This document shows positions 1 through 9,200 of a stretch of DNA of 32,896 nucleotides, piece by piece. Source of the stretch: Yinghuangia soli. Its GTDB lineage: Bacteria; Actinomycetota; Actinomycetes; Streptomycetales; Streptomycetaceae. The translations under genes were made by a program, and so were the position numbers. Under the pieces are notes generated by a model. It saw only the letters and a list, made by a program, of their open reading frames with translations. It had not been told where the DNA came from and searched no databases. The stretch is taken from NCBI RefSeq assembly GCF_021502675.1, contig NZ_JAKFHA010000055.1:1-32896 (forward strand). The letters are read 5' to 3'. Positions within the stretch are counted from its first letter, which is position 1, and each line of letters opens with the position of its first letter.

Positions 1-13
1 CCCCCACGAGGGG

Positions 14-1372
14 TCAGGCCACCGCCCCGGCGAACGCGCCGGGGTCGGGGAACGGTCCGACCAGGGCCAGCGTAGGACGTTGTCCGAGGATGTCCTTCGC
101 CACCTCCCGGACCTGCTCGGCGGTGACCGCGCCGATGATGGCCAGCTGGTCGTCGACGGAGAGGTGCTCGCCGTAGACGAGCTCGCTCTTGCCGATGCGG
201 CTCATGCGCGAGCCGGAGTCCTCCAGGCCGAGCACCAGCGAGCCGTGCAACTGGCCGATGGCGCGCTGGAGTTCCTCATCGGTGATGCCGTCCGCGGCGA
301 CCTTGGCCAGCTCTTCGCGGCAGATCCGCAGCACCTCGTGGACCTTGCCGGGCAGGCAGCCGGCGTAGATGCCGAACATGCCCAGGTCGGCGTAGCCGGA
401 GGTGTACGAGTACACCGAGTACGCCAGGCCGCGCTTCTCGCGGACCTCTTGGAAGAGGCGCGAGCTCATGCCGCCGCCGAGGGCGGCGTTGAGCACCGCG
501 AGGGCGAAGCGCCGCTCGTCGGAGCGGGACACGCCGGGCATGCCGAGGACCAGGTGGGCCTGCTCGGTGGGGCGCTCCAGGATGCGCACGGTGCCGCCGC
601 CGCGGATGGCCTTGGCACCGCCTCGCGGGGCGGCGGGGTCCGCGTCGGCGTCGACGGGGACGCCTCCGAAGGCCTTCTTGACCAGCCGGACGACCTTGGC
701 GTGGTCGACGTTGCCGGCCGCGGTGACCACCATGTTCGGCGGCCGGTAGCGGCGCCGGTAGTAGCCGGCGATCTGGGCGCGGGTGAGCGCGTTGATCGAG
801 TCGACGGTGCCGAGCACAGGGCGGCCCAGCGGGACGTCGCCGAGCAGCGCCTCGGAGAAGAGCTCGTGCACGAGGTCGCCCGGGTCGTCCTCGTTCATGG
901 CGATCTCTTCGAGGATGACGCCGCGTTCGCTGTCCACGTCCTCGCTGCGGATGAGCGAGGCGGTGACCATGTCGGAGACCACGTCGATGGCCAGCGGCAG
1001 GTCCGTGTCGAGCACGCGTGCGTAGTAGCACGTGTACTCCTTGGCGGTGAACGCGTTCATCTCGCCGCCGACCGCGTCCAGCGCGGCCGAGATCTCCAGG
1101 GCGTCGCGCTTGGCGGTGCCCTTGAAGAGCAGGTGCTCGAGGTAGTGCGTGGCACCGGCCAGTGCGGGCGTCTCGTCGCGCGAGCCGACCCCGACCCAGA
1201 TGCCGAAGGTGGCCGAGCGGACGCCGGGCATCGCCTCGGTGATGACCCGCAGCCCGCCGGGCAGCACGGTGCGGCGGACTATGCCGCCGTCGGTGCCCTT
1301 GAGGATGGTCTTGGTAGAGCCCGGCCGCTGCGCGTACGCAGCGACCGGGCTCGTGGCTACCGTCTTGGTCAC
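14..1372 (-). CDS. M16 family zinc metallopeptidase (processing-peptidase type)
   Basis: A 452-aa protein of the M16 (pitrilysin/mitochondrial processing peptidase-like) family, usual length for the actinobacterial pnp-linked member. The inverted zinc motif HYLEH is at residues 76-80, and the glutamates of [10 protein letters not shown] (about 155-156) sit at the spacing expected for the third zinc ligand. The second, inactive M16 half contains the characteristic [21 protein letters not shown] stretch split around residue 300. No signal peptide or membrane segment is visible, so it is probably cytoplasmic; family members cleave peptides or small unfolded proteins, and the physiological substrate here is unknown. 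The GTG start overlaps the pnp stop in a GTGA quartet, so translation is coupled to PNPase. Assignment to the family is firm; the substrate is not. Confidence 0.93.
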   Translation of the reverse strand: MTKTVATSPVAAYAQRPGSTKTILKGTDGGIVRRTVLPGGLRVITEAMPGVRSATFGIWVGVGSRDETPALAGATHYLEHLLFKGTAKRDALEISAALDAVGGEMNAFTAKEYTCYYARVLDTDLPLAIDVVSDMVTASLIRSEDVDSERGVILEEIAMNEDDPGDLVHELFSEALLGDVPLGRPVLGTVDSINALTRAQIAGYYRRRYRPPNMVVTAAGNVDHAKVVRLVKKAFGGVPVDADADPAAPRGGAKAIRGGGTVRILERPTEQAHLVLGMPGVSRSDERRFALAVLNAALGGGMSSRLFQEVREKRGLAYSVYSYTSGYADLGMFGIYAGCLPGKVHEVLRICREELAKVAADGITDEELQRAIGQLHGSLVLGLEDSGSRMSRIGKSELVYGEHLSVDDQLAIIGAVTAEQVREVAKDILGQRPTLALVGPFPDPGAFAGAVA

Positions 1373-3588
1373 TTGGCGGAGTCGTCCCCGGCCGCCGCGT
1401 CCTCGTCGCCCTCGACGACGGGGATCAGCGAGAGCTTGCCGCGCTGGTCGATCTCGGCGATCTCGACCTGGACCTTGTCGCCGACCTTGACGACGTCCTC
1501 GACGTTCTCGACGCGCTTGCCGCCGGCCATCTTGCGCAGCTGCGAGACGTGCAGCAGGCCGTCCTTGCCGGGCATGAGCGAGACGAACGCGCCGAAGGTC
1601 GTGGTCTTGACGACCGTGCCCAGGTAGCGCTCGCCGACCTCGGGCATCGTCGGGTTGGCGATCTGGTTGATCACGTTGCGGGCAGCCTCGGCCGAGGTGC
1701 CGTTGACCGCGCCGATGTAGATCGTGCCGTCGTCCTCGATGGTGATGTCGGCGCCGGTGTCGTCCTGGATCTGGTTGATCATCTTGCCCTTCGGGCCGAT
1801 GACCTCGCCGATCTTCTCCACCGGGATCTTCACCGTGATGATGCGCGGCGCGAACTCGGACATCTCGTCCGGGACGTCGATCGCCTCGTTCATCACGTCG
1901 AGGATGTGCAGGCGGGCGTCCTTGGCCTGCTTGAGCGCGGCGGCCAGCACGGAGGCCGGGATGCCGTCGAGCTTGGTGTCGAGCTGGAGCGCGGTGACGA
2001 ACTCCTTGGTGCCGGCCACCTTGAAGTCCATGTCGCCGTACGCGTCCTCGGCACCGAGGATGTCGGTCAGCGTCACGTACTCGGTCTTGCCGTCGACCTC
2101 GTCGGAGATGAGGCCCATCGCGATGCCCGCGACCGGCGCCTTGAGCGGCACACCGGCGTTGAGCAGCGACATCGTGGACGCGCAGACCGAGCCCATCGAG
2201 GTCGAGCCGTTGGAGCCGAGCGCCTCGGACACCTGGCGGATCGCGTAGGGGAACTCCTCGCGGGTCGGCAGCACCGGCAGCAGGGCGCGCTCGGCCAGCG
2301 CGCCGTGGCCGATCTCGCGGCGCTTGGGCGAGCCCACGCGGCCGGTCTCGCCGACCGAGTACGGCGGGAAGTTGTAGTTGTGCATGTAGCGCTTGCGCGT
2401 CTCGGGGTTCAGCGTGTCGATCATCTGCTCCATGCGGAGCATGTTGAGCGTGGTGACACCCAGGATCTGGGTCTCGCCGCGCTCGAACAGCGCCGAACCG
2501 TGGACGCGCGGGATGACCTCGACCTCGGCCGCGAGGGTGCGGATGTCGGTCAGGCCGCGGCCGTCGATGCGGACCTTGTCGCGCAGCACGCGCTGGCGGA
2601 CCAGCTTCTTGGTGAGCGAGCGGAACGCGCCGCCGATCTCCTTCTCGCGGCCTTCGAACTGCGGGAGCAGCTTCTCGGCGGCGATCTCCTTGATGCGGTC
2701 GAGCTCGGTCTCGCGGGCCTGCTTGCCGGCGATGGTGAGCGCGGCCGACATCTCGGACGCGACGGCGGCGGAGAGGGCCTCGAACACGTCGTCCTGGTAC
2801 TCCAGGAAGACCGGGTACTCGGCGGTCTCCTTGGCGGCCTTCTCGGCGACCTGGAGCTGCGCGGCGCACAGGATCTTGATGTGCGGCTTGGCGGCCTCCA
2901 GACCCTCCGCGACGATCTCCTCGGTCGGGGCGGTGGCGCCGCCCTTGACCAGCTCGATCGTGGAGGTGGTGGCCTCGGCCTCGACCATCATGATCGCGAC
3001 GTCGCCGTCCGGCAGGGTGCGGCCCGCGACGACCATGTCGAAGACCGCGCGCTCCAGCTCGGAGTGCGTCGGGAACGCCACCCACTGGCCGTCGATCAGC
3101 GCGACGCGGACGCCGCCGATCGGGCCGGAGAACGGCAGGCCGGCCAGCTGCGTCGACATCGAGGCCGCGTTGATCGCGACGACGTCGTACAGGTGGTCCG
3201 GGTTGAGCGCCATGACCGTCGCGACGATCTGGATCTCGTTGCGCAGGCCCTTCTTGAAGGACGGGCGCAACGGGCGGTCGATCAGGCGGCAGGTCAGGAC
3301 GGCGTCCTCGGACGGCCGGCCCTCACGGCGGAAGAACGAGCCGGGGATCTTGCCGGCCGCGTACATGCGCTCTTCGACGTCCACCGTCAGGGGGAAGAAG
3401 TCGAGCTGGTCCTTCGGACGCTTCGAAGCGGTGGTGGCCGACAGCACCATGGTGTCGTCGTCCAGGTAGGCCACGGCGGAGCCGGCGGCCTGACGGGCCA
3501 GGCGGCCCGTCTCGAAGCGGATGGTGCGGGTGCCGAAGCTGCCATTGTCGATGACGGCTTCGGCGAAAGTCACATCGGTACCCTCCAC
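1369..3588 (-). CDS. pnp: Polyribonucleotide nucleotidyltransferase (PNPase)
   Basis: A 739-aa PNPase, the length usual in Streptomyces. It degrades RNA 3'-5' phosphorolytically and in actinomycetes also synthesises poly(A)-like tails. Domain order: RNase PH 1 (about 10-150), helical domain, RNase PH 2 (about 330-480), KH with its GPKG loop (residues 598-601), and a C-terminal S1 domain (about 635-707, with [17 protein letters not shown]). The start chosen is the GTG with GGAGGG six bases upstream (3595-3600); a second in-frame GTG five codons later is also possible. The open frame extends further upstream but there it is low in third-position GC and unlike PNPase. It follows rpsO with a hairpin-bearing spacer and overlaps the M16 gene downstream. 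Confidence 0.97.
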   Translation of the reverse strand: MEGTDVTFAEAVIDNGSFGTRTIRFETGRLARQAAGSAVAYLDDDTMVLSATTASKRPKDQLDFFPLTVDVEERMYAAGKIPGSFFRREGRPSEDAVLTCRLIDRPLRPSFKKGLRNEIQIVATVMALNPDHLYDVVAINAASMSTQLAGLPFSGPIGGVRVALIDGQWVAFPTHSELERAVFDMVVAGRTLPDGDVAIMMVEAEATTSTIELVKGGATAPTEEIVAEGLEAAKPHIKILCAAQLQVAEKAAKETAEYPVFLEYQDDVFEALSAAVASEMSAALTIAGKQARETELDRIKEIAAEKLLPQFEGREKEIGGAFRSLTKKLVRQRVLRDKVRIDGRGLTDIRTLAAEVEVIPRVHGSALFERGETQILGVTTLNMLRMEQMIDTLNPETRKRYMHNYNFPPYSVGETGRVGSPKRREIGHGALAERALLPVLPTREEFPYAIRQVSEALGSNGSTSMGSVCASTMSLLNAGVPLKAPVAGIAMGLISDEVDGKTEYVTLTDILGAEDAYGDMDFKVAGTKEFVTALQLDTKLDGIPASVLAAALKQAKDARLHILDVMNEAIDVPDEMSEFAPRIITVKIPVEKIGEVIGPKGKMINQIQDDTGADITIEDDGTIYIGAVNGTSAEAARNVINQIANPTMPEVGERYLGTVVKTTTFGAFVSLMPGKDGLLHVSQLRKMAGGKRVENVEDVVKVGDKVQVEIAEIDQRGKLSLIPVVEGDEDAAAGDDSAK

Positions 3589-3804
3589 GGGGCACCCTCC
3601 TCGTCGCATCAAGGGAGTCCGCGGCGTACGCGACGGGTCAGGCTCGGCCGGGCCGGTCTTCGATCGAAGCCACCGGGTCGGGTCCGTCCGCTTCGGGACG
3701 GCCACCCGGGGGCCACTACCGAGGACCGGCGCCTTGGGCCGACGCCTGTGCCGCGCGGCGGCACTCCCGGTGGTCGTGCTGGTGGAAACTCTTCGTTGGT
3801 CTTC

Positions 3805-3849
3805 GGTACTGCAGGTACTGCGGGTATTACAGGTATCGCGGGCACTGCT
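3805..3849. repeat. 9-bp tandem repeat, five degenerate units
   Basis: Five consecutive 9-mers can be read on the plus strand: GGTACTGCA, GGTACTGCG, GGTATTACA, GGTATCGCG and GGCACTGCT. They lie about 220 bases upstream of the pnp start. Similar 9-bp arrays occur at 15035-15079 and 30563-30616. Confidence 0.75.
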
Positions 3850-3938
3850 CTGCCGTACTGCGGTCGTACCGCGGTGGCGCCGCGTCACACGCAGCGCCGC
3901 TGCGTCACAGCCTACAAAAACTGTGTCCGGAATACGGC

Positions 3939-3969
3939 GAAGGAGCGGCTTCAGGAAAGCCGCTCCTTC
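3939..3969 (-). terminator. Hairpin between rpsO and pnp (attenuator or RNase III site)
   Basis: A perfect 13-bp stem (3939-3951 with 3957-3969) closed by a five-base loop begins 10 bases after the rpsO stop. No U-tract follows directly on the minus strand; a run of five T lies about 20 bases further on. In S. coelicolor a hairpin at this position is known as a processing site for RNase III in the rpsO-pnp transcript. It could also act as a partial terminator that lowers pnp relative to rpsO. Confidence 0.75.
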
Positions 3970-3979
3970 ACGGTGCTGT

Positions 3980-4267
3980 TTAGCGGACGCCCGTCGAACC
4001 GGCGCGGATGCCCAGGCGCGCGATCAGCGAGCGGTAGCGCTCGATGTCGACCTTGGCCAGGTACTTCAGCAGGCGGCGGCGCTGGCCGACCAGCAGCAGC
4101 AGGCCACGGCGGCTGTGGTGGTCGTGCTTGTGCTGCTTGAGGTGCTCGGTCAGGTCGTTGATGCGGCGGGACAGCATCGCGATCTGGACCTCGGGGGAGC
4201 CGGTGTCGCCGTCCTTCGTGGCGTACTCCGTCATGATCTGCTTCTTCGTTGCGGCGTCGAGCGACAC
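3980..4267 (-). CDS. rpsO: 30S ribosomal protein S15
   Basis: A 95-aa S15, standard length, binding 16S rRNA in the central domain of the 30S subunit. The typical core is seen: [17 protein letters not shown], then [20 protein letters not shown] and [17 protein letters not shown]. The GTG start ([10 protein letters not shown]) is preferred because GGAG lies six bases upstream (4274-4277) and S15 normally begins at this SLDAATK sequence. An ATG four codons earlier would put the Shine-Dalgarno inside the gene. It is the first gene of the rpsO-pnp-peptidase group and has a structured leader. Confidence 0.97.
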   Translation of the reverse strand: MSLDAATKKQIMTEYATKDGDTGSPEVQIAMLSRRINDLTEHLKQHKHDHHSRRGLLLLVGQRRRLLKYLAKVDIERYRSLIARLGIRAGSTGVR

Positions 4268-4289
4268 TGCGTGCTCCATTCGGTAAGAG

Positions 4290-4336
4290 AGTGAGTGCCC
4301 CCGGTCTGCTTCACGGGGGAACTTCGGTGACTCACT
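4290..4336 (-). promoter_or_regulatory. Structured rpsO leader (candidate S15 autoregulatory element)
   Basis: Just upstream of the rpsO Shine-Dalgarno site there is a nested hairpin: an outer 7-bp stem (4290-4296 with 4330-4336) and an inner 6-bp stem (4298-4303 with 4314-4319). S15 represses its own synthesis through leader structures in several phyla, each structurally different. The position fits such an element, but no S15-binding motif is proven here. Confidence 0.45.
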
Positions 4337-4411
4337 GTGCGCGGCCCGGCCTGCTCCCGAGGGGGCGAGGAGGGCAGCACACACACCGGGCACAAAGGTC
4401 CGGTGGACACC

Positions 4412-4441
4412 ACACTAGCAGCCCGCGGGTGACGATCTCAG
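4412..4441 (-). promoter_or_regulatory. Candidate rpsO promoter
   Basis: Reading the minus strand, a -10-like TAGTGT (4417-4412) lies 18 bases from a weak -35-like CTGAGA (4441-4436) that overlaps the end of eccD. It would give a leader of about 135 bases containing the hairpin at 4290-4336. The -10 match is good and the -35 only partial. Confidence 0.4.
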
Positions 4442-5883
4442 CCGGTGATGTTCCGCAGCGTGCTGTAGACGCCGAGGACCGCGAGGCAGATGGGGATGAC
4501 CGCGGTCATCAGCATGCCTTCCAGGATGTCCATGCAGCGGCCCCAGAAGGGGGAGAGGCCGCGGGCCGGCACGGTGACCGCGATGAGGCCCAGGACCGCG
4601 CCGAAGAAGGCGAGGAGTCCGAAGATCCAGGTCTGCCGCTCGGTGTCCCCGAAGCCGGTGTGCAGCGTGGCGCCGGCGCCGAGGAAGACCAGGGCCAGCG
4701 CGCCGGCCGCGAGCAGCACGGTGACCTGCGCGGTGTGCCGGAAGAGCCGGGCCCGGGTGAGCAGGGCGATGCCGAGCGCGGCGGTGAGGATCCGGGCCCA
4801 CATCGAGGTGTTGTAGCCGAGCACGATGCAGGACGCCGCGACCACCAGCGCGCAGGCGGCGACCAGGCCGGTGAGCATCTGGTGGCCGGCCCGGGCGCGG
4901 GCCGCGAGGGCGGCGTGGTCGACGGGGTCGTCGGCGGTGGCGCGGGCCGCGGCGGGGGCGTCCGGGGGCAGGAAGCCGATCGGCAGCCGGGCCAGCCGGA
5001 CCGACCAGGACGGCAGGAAGGCCAGCAGGGCGAGGCCGACCACGCCGGAGACGGCGGCCGCGTCGACGGGGTCGGCGTCCGCGGCGATCAGGCCGAGCGC
5101 GGTGAGCATGCCGGCCGCGCCGGCACCCGCGCCGGCCACGTACGCCGCGTTGCGGGCCGGCACCAGGACCGCGATCAACGTGGCGACCACCATCGCCGCG
5201 GCGCATGCGGAGAGGAACTGCACGCGGCCGAGGCCTTCACCGGTCTCCGGCTCGATGATGCCCAGGCCCGCATAGAAGGCGTTGGGCAGCGCGCCGAGGC
5301 CGAGCGCCGCGGCGGCGCCGGCGTCGTCGTAGACCCGGGCGCGGACACCGGCCACCGCGGCGAGCACGACCGCGACCGCGCCGGCGACGACGCCGGTCGC
5401 GGAGTGCGGCAGCGCCGTCCACCACAGCGCGAACGGCGCCAGGATGAGGAAGATCGCGGCACCCGAAAGGCTTGCGGTACGCAGGAGTTCAGGCGACCAC
5501 AGGCGGTGGTCGGCGGTCACCGACGAGGCCACCGAGTCGACCACGTCGTCGTAGACCGGGTCGGGCAGCGCGTCGGCGAGCGGGGTGAAGCGCAGCAGCG
5601 CGCCGTCGTGCACGGCCTGCTGCCCCAGCGGGCGCGAGCTGTCCAGGACGCTGCCGTCCACGCGCATCAAGTGGAACCCGGTGGGTGCGCCGTCCGCCTG
5701 GGTCTGGCCGGACAGCCGCAGGATCTCCGGGTAGAGATCGGCGAGCGGCACCTCTTCCGGCAGTGCCACGTCGACCCGGCAGTCGGGCGCGACGAGGGTG
5801 ACCCGGACCAGGCCGGTGGCGATGGTGACGGCGGACGCTGCGGTGGTTCCCGCGGTCCCGACCGTGCCGACTGCTGTACTCAC
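4438..5883 (-). CDS. eccD: Type VII secretion integral membrane protein EccD
   Basis: A 481-aa protein with the EccD layout: a soluble ubiquitin-like (YukD-type) N-terminal domain at about residues 24-110 (VRVTLVAPDCRVDVALPEEV opens it) followed by a long series of hydrophobic helices from about residue 133 to the C-terminus, compatible with the usual 11 transmembrane segments. In ESX systems EccD forms the membrane vestibule of the EccBCDE complex. The GTG start is chosen for its GGGGAG six bases upstream; the open frame runs 26 codons further up without a good Shine-Dalgarno site. It is divergent from eccC and its 3' end abuts the rpsO promoter region. Confidence 0.9.
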   Translation of the reverse strand: MSTAVGTVGTAGTTAASAVTIATGLVRVTLVAPDCRVDVALPEEVPLADLYPEILRLSGQTQADGAPTGFHLMRVDGSVLDSSRPLGQQAVHDGALLRFTPLADALPDPVYDDVVDSVASSVTADHRLWSPELLRTASLSGAAIFLILAPFALWWTALPHSATGVVAGAVAVVLAAVAGVRARVYDDAGAAAALGLGALPNAFYAGLGIIEPETGEGLGRVQFLSACAAAMVVATLIAVLVPARNAAYVAGAGAGAAGMLTALGLIAADADPVDAAAVSGVVGLALLAFLPSWSVRLARLPIGFLPPDAPAAARATADDPVDHAALAARARAGHQMLTGLVAACALVVAASCIVLGYNTSMWARILTAALGIALLTRARLFRHTAQVTVLLAAGALALVFLGAGATLHTGFGDTERQTWIFGLLAFFGAVLGLIAVTVPARGLSPFWGRCMDILEGMLMTAVIPICLAVLGVYSTLRNITG

Positions 5884-6251
5884 GCGGCGCTCCCCGTTGG
5901 CTCCCGGCGTGGATGGTTTCGCCGGTCGGGCAGGCGCAGCCGCCCGGACCGGCTGAGGCACTCTAACGGACCATCAGAAGGCTGCGCGCTCCTGCAGTGC
6001 GGCATTTCGCCCCGGACCGCCCGGTGTGGCCGCAGGTTCGGGCCCTCGATCCTGTGGCGGTCCGGGCGCCGACCAGTAGTATCGGCCTTCGCCTGGCTCC
6101 GCCGGCCCGTCCAGGGCTGCGGGGACTGGCAGTTGGAGACGACCCTGACGGGGTGGGTTGGTCCCAGTCCTTCCTCCGTGTCCGGATTCGGATCCGAGCG
6201 CGCCGGCCTGCCCGGCGTACCGAACTCGTGTGTGGATGGGGCTGATTTCGC
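5884..6251. promoter_or_regulatory. Divergent eccD/eccC regulatory region (368 bp)
   Basis: This gap between the divergent eccD and eccC genes must hold both promoters. On the minus strand CCGTTAGAGT (5969-5960) supplies a good -10 (TAGAGT) for eccD, with no clear -35; the same ten bases occur at the esx promoter. On the plus strand TAGTAT (6077-6082) is a possible eccC -10, with a weak TGTGGC 18 bases upstream, leaving a leader of about 160 bases. No gene is supported inside. Confidence 0.55.
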
Positions 6252-9200
6252 ATGACCGTGGTCATCGTCAAGCGACCGCCACGGGTTTTCCCGCCCGCGG
6301 TGCCTTCGGACGAAATGGTCCTGGAGAGCCCGCCGGAGCTGGAACGCCCTGAGGAACAAGGCTGGATGAACAGCCTGTTGCCGATGATGACCATGCTCGG
6401 CTCCGCGGGGTTCCTGTTCATGCCCGGCGCGAACAAGATGATGTTCGTGATGGGCGGGATGATGATGATCTCGTCGCTCGGCATGGTGATCGCCAACATC
6501 GTGCGCATGCGCAAGGGCAACGCCCCGGCGATGCTGAACGCGCGGCGCGACTACCTCAAATACCTGGACCAGCAGCGCGGCAAGGTGCGCCGCACGGCAC
6601 GCCGCCAGCGCAGCGCGCAGCTGTGGACGCACCCGGCCCCGGACCAACTGTGGTCGGTCGTCGCGGGCGGCCGGCGGCTGTGGGAACGCCGGGCAGGCGA
6701 CGCCGACTTCGCACAGGTGCGGCTCGGCACCGGGCGGCAGCGGCTGGCCACTCCCCTGGTCGCGCCGCAGACCGCGCCGCTCGATGACCTCGAACCGCTG
6801 TGCGCGGAGGCGATGCGCCGCTTCCTGCTGACCCAGTCGATGCTGGACGACCTGCCGATGGCGGTGTCGCTGCGGTCCTTCTACCACCTGACGGTTTCCG
6901 GTGATTCCGACACGGTGTACGGCGTCGCGCGGGCGATGCTGGGGCAGTTGGCGACCCTGCACTCCCCCGACGACGTGGTGATCGCGGTGGCGGCGCACTC
7001 CTCGCGGGCGCAGCACTGGGACTGGGTCAAGTGGCTGCCGCACGTGCAGCACCCGTCCGAGTCGGACGGTGCGGGCCCGCTGCGCATGGTGGTCGACGAC
7101 CTGGGCGAGGTGGAGCGGCTGCTGGCCGACCAGTTGGCGAACCGGCCGCGGTTCGCGCCGACCGGGGCACCGGTGCTGGACCAGCCGCACCTGGTGGTGC
7201 TGCTCGACGGCGGGACCATACCGTCCGGTTCGGTGCTGGCCGGCTCGGAGGGCCTGCAGGGCGTCACGGTCATCGAGGTGGTGGCCGGGCCGCTGGACGA
7301 ACTGCGCGGCGGGCTGGCGATCGTCGCGGAGCCGGAGCGGCTGCTCCTCGAGGCGGCATCCGGCACCGCGTACGAGGGAAACCCCGACGTCCTGAGCCTG
7401 CTGGACGCCGAGGCGCTGGCGCGCTCGCTCGCACCGCTCCGGCTCTCGGGTGCGGACGGCGACGAACCGCTGCTGGCGAACCTGGACTTCACCGAGCTGA
7501 TGGGGGTCGGCGACGCCGCCTCGGTGGACGTGACGCGCACCTGGCGGCCGCGCGCGCCGCACGACCGCCTGCGGGTGCCGATCGGGCTCGGCGAGAGCGG
7601 CGAGCCGGTGTTCCTGGACCTCAAGGAATCCGCGCTGGAGGGCATGGGCCCGCACGGCCTGTGCGTCGGCGCGACCGGTTCCGGCAAGTCCGAGCTGCTG
7701 CGCACGCTGGTCCTGGGCCTGGCGATGACGCACAGCTCGGAGATCCTCAACTTCGTCCTCGCCGACTTCAAGGGCGGTGCGACGTTCTCCGGGATGTCGG
7801 ACATGCCGCACGTGGCGGCGGTCATCACCAACCTGGCCGACGACCTGACGCTGGTCGACCGCATGCGCGACTCGATCACCGGTGAACTGACCCGCCGCCA
7901 GGAGCTGTTGCGCGCCTCGGGCAACTACGCGAACATCCACGACTACGAGCGGGCCCGCACCGCGGGGGCACCGCTGGAGCCGCTGCCGTCGCTGGTCATC
8001 ATCATCGATGAGTTCAGCGAACTGCTCACCGCCAAACCCGACTTCATCGACATGTTCATCCAGATCGGACGGATCGGCCGGTCGCTGGGCGTGCACCTGA
8101 TGCTGGCCTCGCAGCGGCTGGAGGAGGGCCGGCTGCGCGGTCTGGACACGTACCTCTCCTACCGCATCGGTCTGCGCACCTTCTCGGCTGCCGAGTCGCG
8201 CGCGGTGCTGGGTGTGCCGGACGCGTACACGCTGCCGCCGGTGCCCGGTTCGGGTCTGCTGAAGTTCGACACGGAGTCGATGTCGCGGTTCAAGGCCGCG
8301 TACGTGTCCGGCCCGTACCGCAGCTCCAGCACGAGCAGCAGCCGGCCGGGCGGCGCCCCGCGCCCGGTGGCCTTCACCAACGCGTGGACGCCGGAGGCCG
8401 CGTTCATCCCGGCGCAGCCCAGTGCCGCGCCGCCGGAGCCCGATCCTGACCTGCCGGACCCCAACGTCAACGCGGCGCTCGCCGACACCGTGCTCGACGT
8501 GATCGTCAAGCGGATGGCCGGGCAGGGCCCGCCGGCCCACCAGGTGTGGCTGCCGCCGCTCATGGAATCGCCGTCCCTGGACGCGATCTTCGCTTCGCTG
8601 GCACCGGTCGGCGTCACCGCGGACCGCGGCCTGGCGGCGGCCGGCTGGGGCGGCAACGGGCGGCTGACCGCACCGCTCGGCGTGGTGGACAAGCCGTTCG
8701 AGCAGCGCCGCGACCTGCTGCACGTGGACCTGTCCGGGGCGGCCGGCCACGTGCTCATCGTGGGCGGTCCGCGCAGCGGCAAGAGCACCCTGGCCCGCAC
8801 CCTGGTGGCGTCCCTCGCCCTGACCCACACCCCGGCCGAAGCGCAGTTCTACTGCCTGGACTTCGGCGGCGGCGGCCTCTCGGCGCTCAACGAACTGCCG
8901 CACGTCGGCGGTGTCGCAGGCCGGCTCGATGCGGAGATGGTGCGCCGCATCGTCAGCGAGGTGGCCGGCATCGTGGACCGGCGCGAGCAGCTTTTCCGCG
9001 CGCAGGGCATCGACTCGATCGCCACGTACCGGCAGCGCCGGGCGAACGGCCAACTGCCGGGCGAGGCCTGGGGCGACGTGTTCCTGGTGATCGACGGCTG
9101 GATGACCGTCAAGAACGACTTCGACGCGCTGGAGCCCGCGATCACCGAGATCGCCACCCGCGGCCTCGGGTACGGCGTGCACGTGGTGGTCACCGCGGGC

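Larger units (their letters stand above)
3589..3979. other. rpsO-pnp intergenic region (391 bp)
   Basis: This non-coding spacer holds, in minus-strand order, a strong hairpin just after rpsO, a -10-like TAGGCT (3909-3914, minus), a 9-bp tandem repeat block (3805-3849) and a 12-bp palindrome CTTCGATCGAAG (3658-3669). A pnp promoter is expected here because in Streptomyces coelicolor, as far as I recall, pnp is transcribed both by read-through from rpsO and from promoters in this spacer. A 78-codon open frame on the minus strand (3609-3845) has poor third-position GC and no Shine-Dalgarno site, so I do not call it a gene. Confidence 0.6.

Noticed and set aside
3609-3845. 78-codon minus-strand frame in the rpsO-pnp spacer with [13 protein letters not shown]
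   Set aside because: The proline periodicity is just the 9-bp DNA repeat; no Shine-Dalgarno and poor codon bias.
1549-4140. 863-codon plus-strand open frame opposite pnp
   Set aside because: Leu/Val/Asp/Arg-rich shadow translation; PNPase on the other strand is unambiguous.
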